Below are positions 1-13,930 of a DNA stretch of 64,000 nucleotides, in pieces; positions within the stretch are counted from its first letter, which is position 1, and each line of letters begins with the position of its first letter. The translations under genes were made by a program, and so were the position numbers. The notes beneath the pieces were generated by a model. The model worked only from the letters and a program-made list of their open reading frames with translations. It had not been told where the DNA came from and did no database searches. This stretch comes from Stenopsyche tienmushanensis (taxonomy: Eukaryota > Arthropoda > Insecta > Trichoptera > Stenopsychidae). Location of the stretch: positions 2,108,001 through 2,172,000 of the forward strand of contig WACJ01000516.1 in NCBI GenBank assembly GCA_008973525.1, read 5' to 3'.

Positions 1-2849
1 CCTAGAAAAATAATATAGATCGCCTATATCCGATAATGTAAATTCCTTATCTTAAAGACGACGTTGAACCACCACATAAAACTTTCAATTCTCGATATTT
101 TATGAAGAATGCTTTCTACTGAATGATCATAACATAATTATTAAATCAACTTTTATGGATCTACATAATAAATTCGCGAAATATATCATTTCACTACATA
201 CTAAAATGATATGAGTATCGAATCGCATTTAATGAAGATTTATTACAGCAAATCTAATGCTTCATCTGATAAGTTACGCTTTTACATTTGCAAAGTTACC
301 GCTCTGTGTATTCGAAAACTAATATATTATCTTTAAATTTCCTTCGCATAATGGCTCTCTGTGTCTCTGTATTCATACATAAACGATTTTAAACCGGATA
401 AAGAGGTCCATCCGGATATAACCCTCCGTTCAAATGAAGGCTCTCCGAATTCTTGCCGTCGGACTCTCGTTATATTTATTCGGTCATTTTAATCAGAGTC
501 TTCCAATTCCTCAAAAATAATAGTCGGGGGGATGTTATTTACCGAACTGGATAACCCGCGAAACTATTCACATCGTCGAGTTGCGATTCCATCGATTGCG
601 GTCTCATCCCTCCGGCGAAATTTTTCCAATTATCCCGAAATGGGTTAGAAAGGAAAGTGGTTTAATATAAGCTGACAAGCCAATTGATCGATCGCTTTGC
701 CGGAAGACGTTGTAATATTTTTCGATGAAAATTTTTGTTTTTATAATAAAATGTGATTAATGTTGTTTTTGTGTGAGTAATTTGTCAGAGACTCGATTAA
801 ACCTTTGTTTTTTTAATAAATCCATTTGAAAATTTCTACGAGATATTTCAGTGGAGGTGAGCATATTAATACTGGGGTAATCCATCATCATTCATTAATA
901 TTGTATATCTTAATAGCCTGTTTTATCCGCAACAGAAAAAGGTAGGTATTAGCTAATATAATATTAAATTTAAACCTTTTCCCTCTTTACTTTTCTAAAT
1001 TTATATATAACAACAGTTTATCACTATGAATTATTCAATGTAAGAATCTCAATCAATGCTATTTATTAATATTTGTACGTATAGCTAATAGTTTCCTGAA
1101 CGATAATTAGCCATACTGCATAAAATTGTTTTGAATATTTATTACTATCATGGAAATAATCGTGTAATATTTAATTAACATATAATTTTAACAAACATAA
1201 TACGATAACTTGGAATAACATGGTACTTATATAACTTAAGTAATAGTCTTTAGATTTTACATGGTTATTAAATTGTAACATATACATGTAAAACACACGA
1301 TTTTAGATAAACATCGATTTAATATATATAACATACAAGATTTGCAAAAACCTGAGAAACCTTTATTTATTGCTAAGCTTTAAATTTTAATGAATAAATA
1401 ATTAGGACGATACAAAAAATAAATTAAAATCATAGTTTTAAAAAAATTGTATTTATAATTAGAATATTTTTGGGAACGCTTATCATCATTTTACATGAAC
1501 ATCGAACCTTGTATAACACGCATTTATACTACGCTATATTTTCGTATAATCATATAACCGAGTGTAAATGTTATTTTACATCAATTTTTTTTTCTTCGTA
1601 TTAAAATTTACCATACAAATTATTATACGAAACTCGAAATATTAAATATATTAGAAGCAAAATGCATGTTCATTACATTTCATATAAACTTTAATAATAA
1701 AATATATCCAGGACTCAAACTGATTTAAAGCAATCACCAATACAAACATAAGGAAATTTGATTGATTTTCAAGAAGCGATTTCGATCGAAAACTAACAGC
1801 TTTCAAGTTCTATGTCAAACACAAAGGGTTAATTTATTCAACCACTCTTCATAGAGTCATATTGTCTGACGACAAATGTTTTCAAGCACACTATTTCACT
1901 CCCATATATATCCGCATATAAATCGACATTCCAGCGAAATTTTAGCATAATATTTTTTTGCCATAAATATAAATTACCATCCCTCGAAAAGGAAAATACA
2001 GAAGCAAAAAAAGGTTGATTAATTTATTTTTTGTCTCTCCCTCGTGTTCCTCCAACAACTACTCAGGGGAGATCTGACATATGTTGAGACGTACGAACCC
2101 TAACTGATATCGCCGACCAATTTATTTTCTTATTTGGTCTTTCCTTTCATCATGAAGACGGCCCATCACAATAACCTCAAGATATTTATCCTATTAGAAA
2201 ATACGTTAGGCCGCCGATTTAATTAATTCCATTGCCCCTGTCCGAATTTGCCATATTTACTCAGACGCAAGTGCCACCGTGTACTTTTTACTTAATTTAA
2301 TTATGTCCCACATCTCTCATTTATACCGTCTAACAAATACGAAATTCAGCTCTTTTATTCGAAGCAATAACGTTTTGCTAAAGGCAATTTAATAGACGTA
2401 TACATCGTATCCACAGAAACAAAGAAGCTCGAAATATATTGCAAACGCCGGGAATGTCAGCATTTTACATTTTGCGACCCCGACTATAGCTTTACATCCT
2501 CGAAACCATGAAATATCTGATATTGTGTCAAATAAATAAATCTACATTGCCTCAGAAATTCGCTGAATTAAATTCGAAATAAGACCAGAAACTATTTTCC
2601 GTAACCAACTTTAAACCAACTCAATTATATCACCAGCGTATTTCGTTCTTATCTTTGCTAGATAAGATGGCCCAAATATCTAGCCAGATCAATTGTATCA
2701 ATTGATTTGGAAAAATGCCATAGCTTTGTCAATTTTCAATAGTTTCGTTTAGGTTTCGGATACTATTATTATAAAACAGCGTTTAAATCTAGATCACTGT
2801 ATCAAAGAATTTGAGAACTCGAAAATACTTTTTAATAACCAGATTTATA

Positions 2850-2910
2850 TTGATTTCTAGGATCTGAAAAGTAAATACTGAAATGATTGATATAGTCATA
2901 TACGAATACC
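2850..2910 (-). repeat. SINE-body fragment, inverted copy of the 25.1-kb repeat
   Basis: This stretch matches, in opposite orientation, the repeat body at 25103-25165, 35609-35670 and 52262-52325. The shared core is GTAAATACTGA followed by a GAT and A/T-rich sequence, and upstream of it a TTTC..GGAT..TGAAA pattern. The 25-kb copy lies beside a tRNA-like head on the minus strand, so strands are given relative to that head. No head, poly-A tail or target duplication is visible here. It is a short decayed piece and could be a chance resemblance. Confidence 0.4.
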
Positions 2911-4388
2911 TATGAGTTTTTGATAATAATTAAAATATCTTCATTCTTATTTAAGTAATCCTATTCTATCTTTACCACATATGGGAGGCAAATTGCAGAA
3001 CAGCACAAATATTTTTTCACTATCTTCTTTGGAAATTTATGTAATTAAATACTCCGACCAACAATAGAATTTATCTAACAGTTTTTGAAATTCAGAACAT
3101 CTTCCTGTGTTATTTAAACTTATTTTAGCAAAATAAAAATTCAACAATGCAAAATAAGAATAACTTTTCTATACTCTTTATAATTAGGTATTGGTATTTA
3201 TAAATATTTGTTAAGATTTGAGTTTAGTTTTTATATATATGATGATAGTTCTATTTATTTTTTATCGTCAAAAGTTTTCAACAAATTATTTTGTTTAGTA
3301 TTTTTTCTTTCAGCTAAATCTCATAGCTATGTCATAATATAAAGTGTCTTATTTATCTATTTTACATTTTTCCGGCTGAAAATTTCAGACAAGTTAAAAT
3401 TGTTTGCGAAATAAAGCATTAATCTCTGTTCATAAAAATTGTATAGACTTTTCAAAGTTGATCGCAACAAAAACTTTTTGACGTGCTTTTTTTGCAGTCA
3501 GTATACTTTATTTGACGAGGAAATCCTTAATTTAAACGGAAGCTTTTCATATAAATCAGTCATAATATTAATCTTCCCTTGTTCTGTATAAAAGTTATAA
3601 CCGCTTACAAATAAAAAGTATTGTAACACATGATGTTCTTAATTAAATTTTGATCCAAAATTGAGCTCGATTATAAGTGAGCTTTTTATTCTCTCGAAAA
3701 GCTTCATAGCATGCAGATTTTCCTTCAATCGTTATTTTTTTCTTCTCACCTCATCATCTGTGATTAATTAATTCATTTATTCTGTGTCACTTCAACATGC
3801 TCACTTTTATGTTCTTCCTTATCCGTGTCCAAAAAAGAGACTGCGATGATGAAACGACCTCCATTAACAACCGACGGTGTCTTCTTTTGACTGTGAAATC
3901 GCTCGTGAAATATTCAAAAAGCTGGCTTTTCACAATTTTATTTGCCGAACAAAAAATAGTTCTTTCGTATTTATGTAGCATCAGCAGCAATAATCGTCAA
4001 TCGTGGCGGGCAATAACATTTAGCAGAAACGATTTTTACTTTTTTTGTTCCCCTTTTGTCTTATTATTTCGGTGAAAATGGAATCTTGCGTGTGTTGTAC
4101 TGTCCGAGGAAAAATGATACGTTCGCGTGATATCTACTCAAAGGCGTTCTAATGGCCTGTGATTCCGTGAATCCCTATCACTATTTTCTTCCCTTCATCT
4201 GGGTATATATTTATTTTGTATCGTCCAATTGCTTATTTTTAAGGCCTTTTTATCGCTTTCTATATTTCATATTTATTAAATATCATTTCCCAGAAATAGC
4301 TGATATATATCCCACCGAGACAGCATTTTTATTATATTTTCCTTTGAAAACATTGAATATATGATAGGGAGACAAATGTGGACTTAGT

Positions 4389-4432
4389 ATATATTGAGCA
4401 TATGCAATATATTATATATTGAGTATATGCAA
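4389..4432 (+). repeat. 25-bp-period tandem dimer with octamer motif
   Basis: The 19-mer ATATATTGAGCATATGCAA (4389-4407) recurs at 4414-4432 with one C/T difference. The second unit continues into ATGCAAAT (4427-4434), the POU-factor octamer consensus. With only two units it may be replication slippage, and factor binding is inference. Confidence 0.6.
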
Positions 4433-4807
4433 ATTATCAAATATCTTGAAGAATCTGGTCAGTATTGGATTCGTTCTGTGGTTTATATACAATAGTAGAT
4501 CAATGACATGATCTCTGAGGTAAACACGCATTAATTTTGTCAGTATGCAAAAATGTACTTCAATTTCACATGCAAAATATTCAAAAAACCTCTAATCGAG
4601 TCACTGTCACCAATTGTAGAAAAACTTTTCTGAGAGCATTAATGCAGTTTCTCATTAAGCAGTTTATTTCTAAAAATTACTGTACAATTAATGTTATTGT
4701 AATTTAAACATATGTGAAAAGTTGAACATATTGAGAAGAAAAAGAAGGCATTGTTATTTGTGGATAGCTCAATATAATTCCAATAAATATTTAGATTATG
4801 TTATATC

Positions 4808-4823
4808 TATATATATATATATA
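4808..4823. repeat. TA dinucleotide microsatellite
   Basis: About eight TA units in a row. Ordinary simple repeat. Confidence 0.85.
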
Positions 4824-4959
4824 AGATACTTATGATTGGGAAACAACCAAAAAGCTCTAGAAAAACATATGGGAGATGGAAATAAGCTCAATTAATCTAG
4901 TGAGTTGTAGAGGATATGCGAATCCGACGGTGTCCTGTCTCTACCTTTTATGATAATGA

Positions 4960-5560
4960 TAAAAGTTCGATACATAAAGATATTCTCTCCATTACTTTTT
5001 AATATAATTCTGGGAAAAATAATCAAGAAAGATGCGCAAATCTCTGGTCTGATGAAGTAATGTATCCGACCGATGCGAACGAATCAACATCGTGAAAAAT
5101 CCAAATCAGATATCATGGCGACATTTAAGTCTGTTAACAGAACTGCTGCTAGTTTAAACCTGAATATTAATTTGTCAAAAAATAAAGTATGTGACTCAAG
5201 ATTCAAATAATAGATGAGCTCTAAAATAAACTCCAGAATACATCACAATAATTGTTTTTACATTTGCGGATAAAAATATCAACAAATAAATATTTTTGCG
5301 GCGAAATCTAAAATGAAATTAAACTAGTTCACGGGGTTAAAACATGGACATGAGTTTTAGAGTTCTCTGAGGTGATATTCTGATATTTTTGCAATGAAGT
5401 CATATCGAGAGGCTATAGACATTATTGGTAAAACACGTCATTCGTTAGCTTCATCACTGTTTTAAATGACTGCGTGAATGATAGCAGATCTAGCTGAAAG
5501 TTAAAACTGCACTAGGTTGATCAAAATAAGGCCTGGGCAACTGAAGGAAGGAGGTTCAGG
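4960..5560 (+). mobile_element. Decayed non-LTR retrotransposon (LINE) reverse-transcriptase fragment
   Basis: Pieces of a reverse transcriptase appear in order on the + strand but in different frames. Around 4977-5040 the translation reads SPLLFNIILGKIIKK, the conserved palm stretch before the catalytic loop in LINE reverse transcriptases. At 5115-5190 it reads MATFKSVNRTAASLNLNIN then LSKNKV, matching the helix and N-x-x-K-T/N-K segment that follows the YADD loop. Near 5330 VHGVKTWT resembles the YGSETWT motif further on. The YADD box should lie near 5060-5085 but is scrambled by indels. Stops and frameshifts run throughout, so it is dead. The 5' half, endonuclease and tail are not seen and the clade cannot be assigned. 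Host-gene origin is very unlikely given the motif order. Confidence 0.72.
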
Positions 5561-5570
5561 ACTGACGAAA

Positions 5571-6090
5571 ATGATTATATTTTTTGTTGGCCAGGACTTT
5601 TGATTGAACTATATGTGCCCACCTGTTTATGTATGTTTGTATGCATAGAAACTTTAAAGGAAAATGAAGAAAGCTGAATCGTGTCTTCCAGTTTACGCTG
5701 CCTCCAGTATACAAGGAAAACAACTTAAAAATAACATCAAAACCGAAAATTTCTATTGTCTGCAAAAATACGCTTTAAAAACTTGTTCTTGTAGTATATA
5801 TTTAAAATATTGTATTAATGTTGCTTAATATAAATCTATTTTTATTGAAATAACTTTTCTTTCAAATTCTATTACCTTTATAATTGAAAATTTATTAAAC
5901 ATGCTTTCTATTGTGTTAATAATGTTTAAGAATGAATATCTAAAAATGTTTTCTATTGTGAGCAGATATTTTTAGTTTAACCTTTAGGCTTTTAAAGCTT
6001 ATTTTGTTAAGTCTTAATTTTAAATTTCATTATATTTGCACTATTTTGAAATATAAAACGTTACAACGTAAAATTCAAAAAAATCAAAAA
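5571..6090. other. Non-coding AT-rich spacer
   Basis: No gene seen. A 15-mer, ATGCTTTCTATTGTG at 5901-5915, recurs with one change at 5946-5960, a 45-bp offset that suggests a small local duplication. A 69-codon minus-strand frame at 5556-5765 has no recognisable domain and overlaps the end of the LINE relic. Confidence 0.6.
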
Positions 6091-6094
6091 ATAT

Positions 6095-6300
6095 TATCTG
6101 ATGTAGGCTCTATATCCTAAATGTCAGGGTTGTTGAAATACATTTTTTTTTCAATATTTAAAAAATACCTAAAACTTCACCTTTAAATCGTCCACACTTT
6201 TTAATATGTGATCATATTAAAAAAGCACAAAATAACTGTTTTTGTATTTTGCAATGTATTTTTGATCTAAATAAATCATAGTTTTATGCAATTAGTTTAA
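6095..6300 (+). repeat. Dispersed repeat, copy 1 (partner at 58.3-58.6 kb)
   Basis: This stretch is a diverged copy of 58370-58560 in the same orientation. The strongest part, 6232-6274, differs from 58496-58538 at about three of 43 positions and ends in TTTTTGATCTAAATAA. Upstream, the blocks TAT.TCCTAA, CAGG.TTTT, TTCACCT.TAAA and AAAATAACT also align. It has no open frame and no visible terminal repeats. It behaves like an old interspersed repeat, LINE tail or non-autonomous element; the class is unknown. Confidence 0.7.
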
Positions 6301-9300
6301 AGAAAGTGCAAACGAATGAGTAATGTCAGCTTCTAAATTCGTTAAGCTTGAAATAATTTTATGAATTAGAAGAAGAATAACGTTAAGAATTTAAATGTTT
6401 TTGATAAAACTTTATATATTTATATAATATAGATATATATATCCATGTTCAAATATGGTAAAAGCATTGTATTCAAATAAATATTTTTCGCTCATCGACC
6501 ATAAAGTTCGAACAGATAAAATCCATTGTATTATGTACACGTTTATTTTTATTTCTATATATGTAGATTTGGTTTATTGGGATAGTACATGTAATATAAA
6601 TACAACGGTATTACAAAGATTTCAAGACAAAAATCACTGAATACACCCTAAATACATACCTAAATAATAGTGAATAGAACATTTCGTAGCGTGTATTGAA
6701 TTGTAAATTGCTTGATAAAACCCATCATTTCAAAGACCAGAAAATCCACCGAACCCCGTAGGGTCCTAAAGACTTACCCCCTGAGACCGAATTGCGTTCG
6801 GGTTGGTCAACCTTCGACAACAAAAGATGTTAGTTTGAGAAAGAAATATACTCGTACGTGCTTGAAATTTTAAACCGTCTGCGCTTTCTCATTTTTAATT
6901 TTTTTCTCCACTACCACCCCCTAGCGCCATAAATTTTAAATTATTAAACGTTTTTGAATTCAGGCTTTTAGTTCAACCCCGACGAGAGCCATTTAAATCA
7001 TACATGATTTAGCATAATAATAAATTCCAAAAGCAGCAAAGAGCAGTCACCAGGTGGAATGTTTACTTACGATTATTATCTGTTAATCTTTTTTTTATGA
7101 ATTATTCATGATGCCAGCTAACCCTATAAATAACGAAATGAGGTCGTTTTTCAATTTTGTCTTCTATGCAAACTTTAACGAGAATCTCTACTCCGCGAAA
7201 GCCTTTGTAATTTGACAAACAGATGTTATCAATTTATGTGTTTACTTTGAACGCAAGCATTTTCCCATTTTTCTCTTTTGGGACGTCCATTTTTTCTTGC
7301 CGAACTCCAATTTCATTCAGTGCCACAATCCTAAATAGTTTTTATTCTCATTCTTCCAACATCCATTATTCAAGTTGAAAACCTCGTTGTTCTTTTGCGA
7401 ATTTCGTTATCACTTTTTGATTTGACATTATTCATAAATAACGGTTCCATATTCCTTGCTGGATGAGATGACCCTTATATAGATAAATTTGTGTTTAAAA
7501 TTGATTGTTGCTTGTGCCATATAACTAACAATTTTATATGATGGTGTTTCAAAACACTAGCGATTATTTGCCAACAAAAATATGGTTTTTTTTTTACATG
7601 TGGGCAATAGAGTCAGTCATCAAGTATTGGTATGGTGGATAAGATCTTGGGCTTTTAACACAAAAGTGTGAAAAAACATTTTCACTTTACCTACTACTCA
7701 ATAAATTACCGAAATTTGATTCCTTCAAATTTGCTATTGATATAATAATATATATAATATAGTGGAAACGTGGAAGCTTTTATTTAAATCTAAACCTAGT
7801 TCTAAAAGAATCAAGACGATGCATGTAAATCGCCCTTTCATTCAACGCTACACATATAAAAAAAAACAAATCCTTGTTGTTTATTTGTCTTTTTAGCTTT
7901 ATACCCAAGCATTAACTTAGAGTACATATTTTATATCGCGTTGGAATTTGCTCTGGATTTTTTATCATTCTCTTAATATAACATCAACAATATCAAATTC
8001 TTCGACTGTGCAAAAGAGAATCTTAGAAAGTTCCCTTCATTAATTTATTTCAATTCAACGAGCTGTTTTTCAAACGATTCCACGCATTTCTTCATTATTT
8101 TCATCAATTTACTTTACTTTTGTACGGCTAGAATAATAATAAACACTCCTATAATTGCTTTGTAAATGTAAATGTTCAATCAAAGCCGTGAAGACGTTCA
8201 CGGTGTTTATTTATTTTGATTGTATTCAATAATAAAATCAACCCTCAATATTGGATAATGTCAACTATGGAAAATCCCACTCTGTATAAATAAGAAGTCA
8301 TTATAAATGTTTGTTTATTTTCACATTTTGATTCATAAAACCCACAACAAAACCTTAATTGATATTTTTTATAAATTTTATGACTCAGCAAGTTAATTTA
8401 ATATTTACTTAATTTTGACCCAATTTTATTTGAACTTCCCTATTTTTCTTTACGCCTTTTATTCAGATATTGAATATGAAAATTTGTAATTATGCAGATT
8501 ATATTAATAGAAAGATAATTAAATTTAATTGTCTCTATTAGGAATTTTGCTTGATTCAATTTCCTAATCTTCATCTGAATACAAAATTTTAAATGTACCC
8601 ATTAAATCTAATAGTATACGATATCCGCATATTTATATTTCCCATTCTTTTACTATTATAATATAATATTATGGGGGTTTTTCTCTATAGAATATTCATA
8701 TTAACGTCGGTGTTTTAAAAATATAGTGCTTATTTAACCCGTGTCAATAAGATATGCCAATAAATTTTAGAGGATTAATAATTCAGATCATTGGCTTTTA
8801 AATATGAGTAGTTAAACTCAACTGTATATTTAATATATTATATGAAATAAGTACATTTTTTGATATTTAATTTTAGTTGTTTTCTCCCAAAATATGATTG
8901 AAATAATCTTGATGTTAAATCAGTATTTGTACCAATTTATATAAAATAAGCTTATTGTTTTAATATAAAGAAAAGTAAAAACGATAGTCTTCATAAATAT
9001 ATTTACTTCCCTCTTTGGGACACAGTTGAAGGGTTGATATTTTGTACATAACTAATATGAATAGTTGCATCATTTTCTGATAATAACTACTGCTTATCAT
9101 TGGAAATTTAAATTAATTTGACACTTAATTGCAGTACTTGCCATGCAAAAAAATGCTCAATCATATTATCAATAGTTAGTTGAATAAGATTATTTTTTAC
9201 AGAATGTATTTAGTGTAATTGAAATCCAAGAAAATGAGACAAATTTTGATCAATAAAATATGCTGTTTTTTAGTATTATAACACAAACTAATCTGTCTTA

Positions 9301-10800
9301 AATATTTGTGTGTTTAGTCAAAAATTTGCACCTTTTTACTATAGTTTGTTTTAATTTTCACATAAATCTTTTAACGATCTAGATTAACTATAATTAAACT
9401 TTAACCAAAACCATTTTATCGAAGTTTTATTTTATCTTATTATTTAAAAGTTGAATAACTATGAGAAGCCAATCCTGAAATTAAAATCGCCTCCGTCGTA
9501 TATCAGATATGGAATATTTAGAAAAAATCGAGCACATATTAATATGTGAATAGCTTATTATATTATTAATAAAAAAAATGTTGCTGGTATTTAAAAAAAC
9601 AACGCATATTTATATCTTCCCTTTTTTCAGGACAACTCACCAAAGCTTATTATGCATTCTTTTTCACTGAGCTTTTAATATAAACATTGATGGTTTATTT
9701 TAAAGACGGCTCCCATAGCGCCCCATCTTAATCCCGTTCGGTCAATATTATTTTTTTAAAGTTGCAATATAGCATAAAAAATGCATGAAGGCTGCCATAT
9801 AATATTAAAACTCTGCCGTTAGTAAAAAATAAAAAGGCCAAGTTAGCACGAAGCTCTCGTACGAAAGCGCTAGGGAAAATGGGTAACCGTAACTTTTCCC
9901 TTTACATATACTTACCGAGCTTTACTACATTTTGAAGTTGCTGTTTAATGTCCTCTGCGACCGTGGCTGACGAAAAAGCATGTTTATGTAATATTAAAAG
10001 CCATTTATTCCAAATAAAATATTTTATGCATTATCTAAATGTCGAAAAAATATTATGGGGGATGCTTACATATTCGTCCTTTCCAAGAAAGCATGGTCAA
10101 ATTTATTGGATAAATTATATTGTAATAGTATGATGTCTAATTTTTTTTATATTTTTTGCTCGTTTATTCACTAAGAGCTCTTTGAATATTCGAAATAATC
10201 TCACAAAATATGATCTCTCAAATATTCTACAGGTCACCTTAAAATCTTATATTTATAAAGAGATGAACATATAGATTGAGATTATCCCCAAATCCAAGGC
10301 CGCACCCTTGACTTTAACGCTACTTGAGCCCTGAGATAAAATACTCAGCATCCAAAACAGATCAGCGCCGTACTAAAAGATTTTACCTGTCCTGTGCAAA
10401 TCGGAGAGTTTAGTCGAAGACTTTCAAAGCAAGTTGTTCATCTTTAAAGGGATTTAGCGAACGGTTCGAAATTAACATTTCCTCCAGCTTACCAAAAATA
10501 CATCCCGGTAAAAAATATTATCTCGTTGATATTAGACAAGTTTATTCGCCGCTCTAAGTGATAATTAATTGCCGAAGTAGCGTCGGGGAGTTTTAAATCG
10601 TTTTCTCTTTATTTTCAGTTTTGTAGTTTCGCGGAGTCAGAGCGTTTAAAACTTTATAATTTGTGGCTCCGGTCAGGCAAATTGTTAACCCATAGGGTCT
10701 GCACTTTAGTTGCGACATAAATTATGTAGTGCTTAATTGAATTCGCATTACCAATCGGATGAATTGGCGCAATAAAAAACAATACGGGAATTTTCCACAT
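6301..10800. other. Non-coding DNA with balanced-composition blocks
   Basis: No gene seen. Very AT-rich DNA surrounds two blocks of more even composition, about 6740-7470 and 9700-10740, that lack long frames and look like candidate regulatory DNA. In the second, AGGGAAAA at 9872-9879 faces TTTTCCCT at 9894-9901, and TCGTACGA lies just upstream. Function is not shown. Confidence 0.6.
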
Positions 10801-10806
10801 ACAACG

Positions 10807-10832
10807 ATAATACGACCGAAGGGTCGTATTAT
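10807..10832. repeat. Perfect 11-bp hairpin with GAAG loop
   Basis: ATAATACGACC at 10807-10817 and GGTCGTATTAT at 10822-10832 are exact reverse complements around GAAG. The next base pair outward does not match. No T-run or gene context suggests a terminator. It lies at the edge of a balanced-composition block. Confidence 0.9.
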
Positions 10833-12650
10833 ATATTCAAAGTTAGCAGTACCAAATCCTATTAAATACTATAAATTGAATTATATTATATTTATCGAGG
10901 CCATTATCTGTAGAAAAGCTTCAATGAGTGATGAGAACAACGTCTTTATTGGCACAATGGTTCTAATTCTTATTAGCAATATATTTCTATGGAGTCAATA
11001 TTTTAAATAATTGCTCTCGTTTAAAATATTGTAATTACATAAGCTTAATGTGAGATATTTAATTTTGGCTCTAAGCTTTTATTTAACGCTACTAATTTTC
11101 AATAAGTGAAGGTGTTTTCTCTTTAATTATTTTAAAATACTCCAAACGTTCGGCCATGTCTAAACCTTTTTTATGCGTTTAAGTAAAATATTCTAAAACT
11201 TCATCGTTTCGTTATATCTTCGACTTTCACACTGTTAACAGCCTTTCTTCTATAAACCTAGTAAGCTTTACTATTGTAATCAATATGTTTTAGTTGATTT
11301 GATTAGCTTTGATTATGCCTTCAACTAACTTTCTCCATACATTTTTCAGCACAAATTTATTTATTGTTGGACTTTCTTATTTCTTTAAAACCCAATTTAT
11401 TTATGTATGATCTGAGCAATAAATTAAATCATAATTTCAGTGTGAATTAGCATCAACATAGCTCATTGATTCAATATAATATTTTTTCTGAGCGTTTTCA
11501 CGAAAATTCAAATACAAGAAAGCACACGTAAAAATATAATTAACATATATTGCATAACATAATTTTCAGTTAATTATTGAGGCCATAACTTTGATTGAAA
11601 ATATTATAAATGGCAAAATATCATTTAATTAAGAAAAGTGTGCCACACAGAAATATTTGTATTTAATCCTTAAAAATCCAACCGTTTAATGCCGGTTTTT
11701 TTTAAATATAATATTCCTTTTTATATGAAAACACGTTTTATAAGAAAAAAATTAATTAAACACCGAAAACGTACACAGATGCTGTAAATTCTGGGAATAT
11801 TTGCAAGGTGAAATCTGTATCTCCACCTTCACAAATTTTGCATTTTTAAATGAAAGAACGCATACATGCGGAGTTCCCATTTTTTTACGCAGGGACAAAA
11901 GTTTGAGCTTTTTTCGCAACTTCGTTTGTTTAACAACAATCAAACTTTTTTCAGCTTCGAAGAAATTCGTTATAGGCGGCGTGGGGGTATTTTTTGGGGT
12001 GGTTTCAAATAAATTTATGCTAAATTATACCACGATTTATTTATTGCCGAATTCTAAACGAGAAAATTCCAATGACATGCTTGAATACGAATTAAAGCCG
12101 ATCGGAACGAGCTTAACACAATAAACGGACAAAATTGCGATTTTCTACCTATTTTTTAAATCTGTATTTGAGGCAATAATTAATAAAATATAAACAAGAC
12201 CATGTTTATTAAGAAAGGAAAATTTTAATTTTTTAAATAGTTCTTCCCAGAATAAAAATGTTTTTAGCTTCGAATAAAAATGCCTTGCTTGTTTTGTTAT
12301 TTCAAGAATCCGAACGATAATAAGTTGGTTTTATCTTGGCTAAAACATCCATTGGTTTTCCATAATTGATTATTTATTGGATAATATATTTGATCTATAA
12401 TTTATTATACCGACAGAATATATTCGTGGGTTATATTAACCATACGTCAGTAAGTGTCACGCTGTAAATGACAGTGAAAATAAACAGATACTTTGGTTTG
12501 ACATTTTAATTATCGCTCTCTTCTACTTCGCCAAATAGAAGTAATTAACCTTGAGAGTAGATGGAGGTAAACAATTTCACCACAGAAATATATTTTTTGT
12601 GAACGTGAAAACTAATCTTAGCGACAAATGGTACGCAATCTCCAACGGTA

Positions 12651-12666
12651 TACCTTCATGAAGGTA
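12651..12666. repeat. Perfect 16-bp palindrome TACCTTCATGAAGGTA
   Basis: The 16 bases read identically on both strands, and a third ACCTTC follows at 12667-12672. The core TTCATGAA matches the nTTCnnGAAn arrangement of heat-shock-factor subsites, but a full three-unit element with canonical spacing is absent. It could equally bind another dimeric factor or be chance. Confidence 0.85.
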
Positions 12667-13930
12667 ACCTTCACCTCTTGGAGTAATTTCCGTGTAAATA
12701 CACCAATAACTAGCGAAATTTGTAGATAAAAAGCTTAACATTTTTATTAATACGAAAATATAATTCTTTCTTGGACATACAATAGACGTTTTTCCAAAGT
12801 AATTAATATTTTTAATTGATAAATTTATACCCTAAACTCTCTTGTGTGGCTTCTGTAGGTGTGGGCTCTCCGTTCTTAATTAGGCCTGTATGTCTTGAAT
12901 AGGAAATCCTTTTATCGGTTTTCTTTTTGTTCCTTTTCTTATCGGCTAATTTCCGATTCTTATAATCGTTTTTCGATTTCCCATCAGCATGCAAGACGCT
13001 CTCCGTCTGGATCATCAAATGTTTCGTGCATTTGGGTCATTATGGCCACCGCCCCATTGTGTTCACCCATAGGACCAGCAAAATTCAATTTGCTACAAAT
13101 CGGCCGAAGAGAATAAGCAATGTTCGCGATAAAGCTGCTGAAATGCTCCTGGCAATTCCAATTGAAGAAAATAAAGTTAAATTAAACACGTCCTCTTTAC
13201 TTTTAAAACTCAGGAAATTTCCAGCAAGAAAGGAGTACTAGAAGCTTTATCCAATGTTAAATCTTAACAATATCTTCTTTACTTCTTAAAAAAATTGAAT
13301 GAAAGTAAGACAGATAATTATCTGCTTTTTATTTACGCTGTTCAAAGTTGAATGGAAAATCTGGAGTTGGAGGAAACAAAATTTTCTTTGAAAAGTTTAT
13401 TCTTAATATGAAACAATGTTTTTATAATTTAACATTTTTTTTTAAACTGTAGTTAGTTTTGTATATTATAGCATCTTATGTAACTCTTCATTAAACATTC
13501 AAATATCAATCATATTTTTTCTTAAAAAAAATTAAACAATGTCCGTTTAAACAATTAGGAACATAGGCAAGTCTTATTATTTTACAAATCTCTTTTTGCA
13601 TTGAAATGCTATAAATTTACTTTTTTTTCATTTTTGTATATCTTTTTTTAGCCAAAAAATTAAAATTAAATGCAAATGGTTTTGGAAAGATCATTTTTGC
13701 ATTGTTAAAGATAAACTTTAATATGAAAACAGATTATTTTGAATCAATGTAACGCAATAATACTGAATTTGCTTATCTATTTGAATATTTATTATTTCTC
13801 TCAAATAACACCGTAAATTTTATTGAAAATGGTATTGATTGTAATTTATATAGATATCTCAATTTAAAAAACGATTTACATTTAACCCAATTGAATAATC
13901 TTCGTGCGTCACGTCCGAATGACACCCAGA

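Larger units (their letters stand above)
1..4920. other. Non-coding AT-rich DNA, no gene seen
   Basis: No frame here exceeds 92 codons and none resembles a known domain. The stretch alternates long A/T-rich runs with two better-balanced blocks, about 360-720 and 2040-2290, which could be regulatory or conserved non-coding DNA; that is inference from composition only. It holds a SINE-body fragment (2850-2910), a tandem dimer carrying an octamer motif (4389-4432) and a short TA run (4808-4823), listed separately. Nothing else could be supported. Confidence 0.65.
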
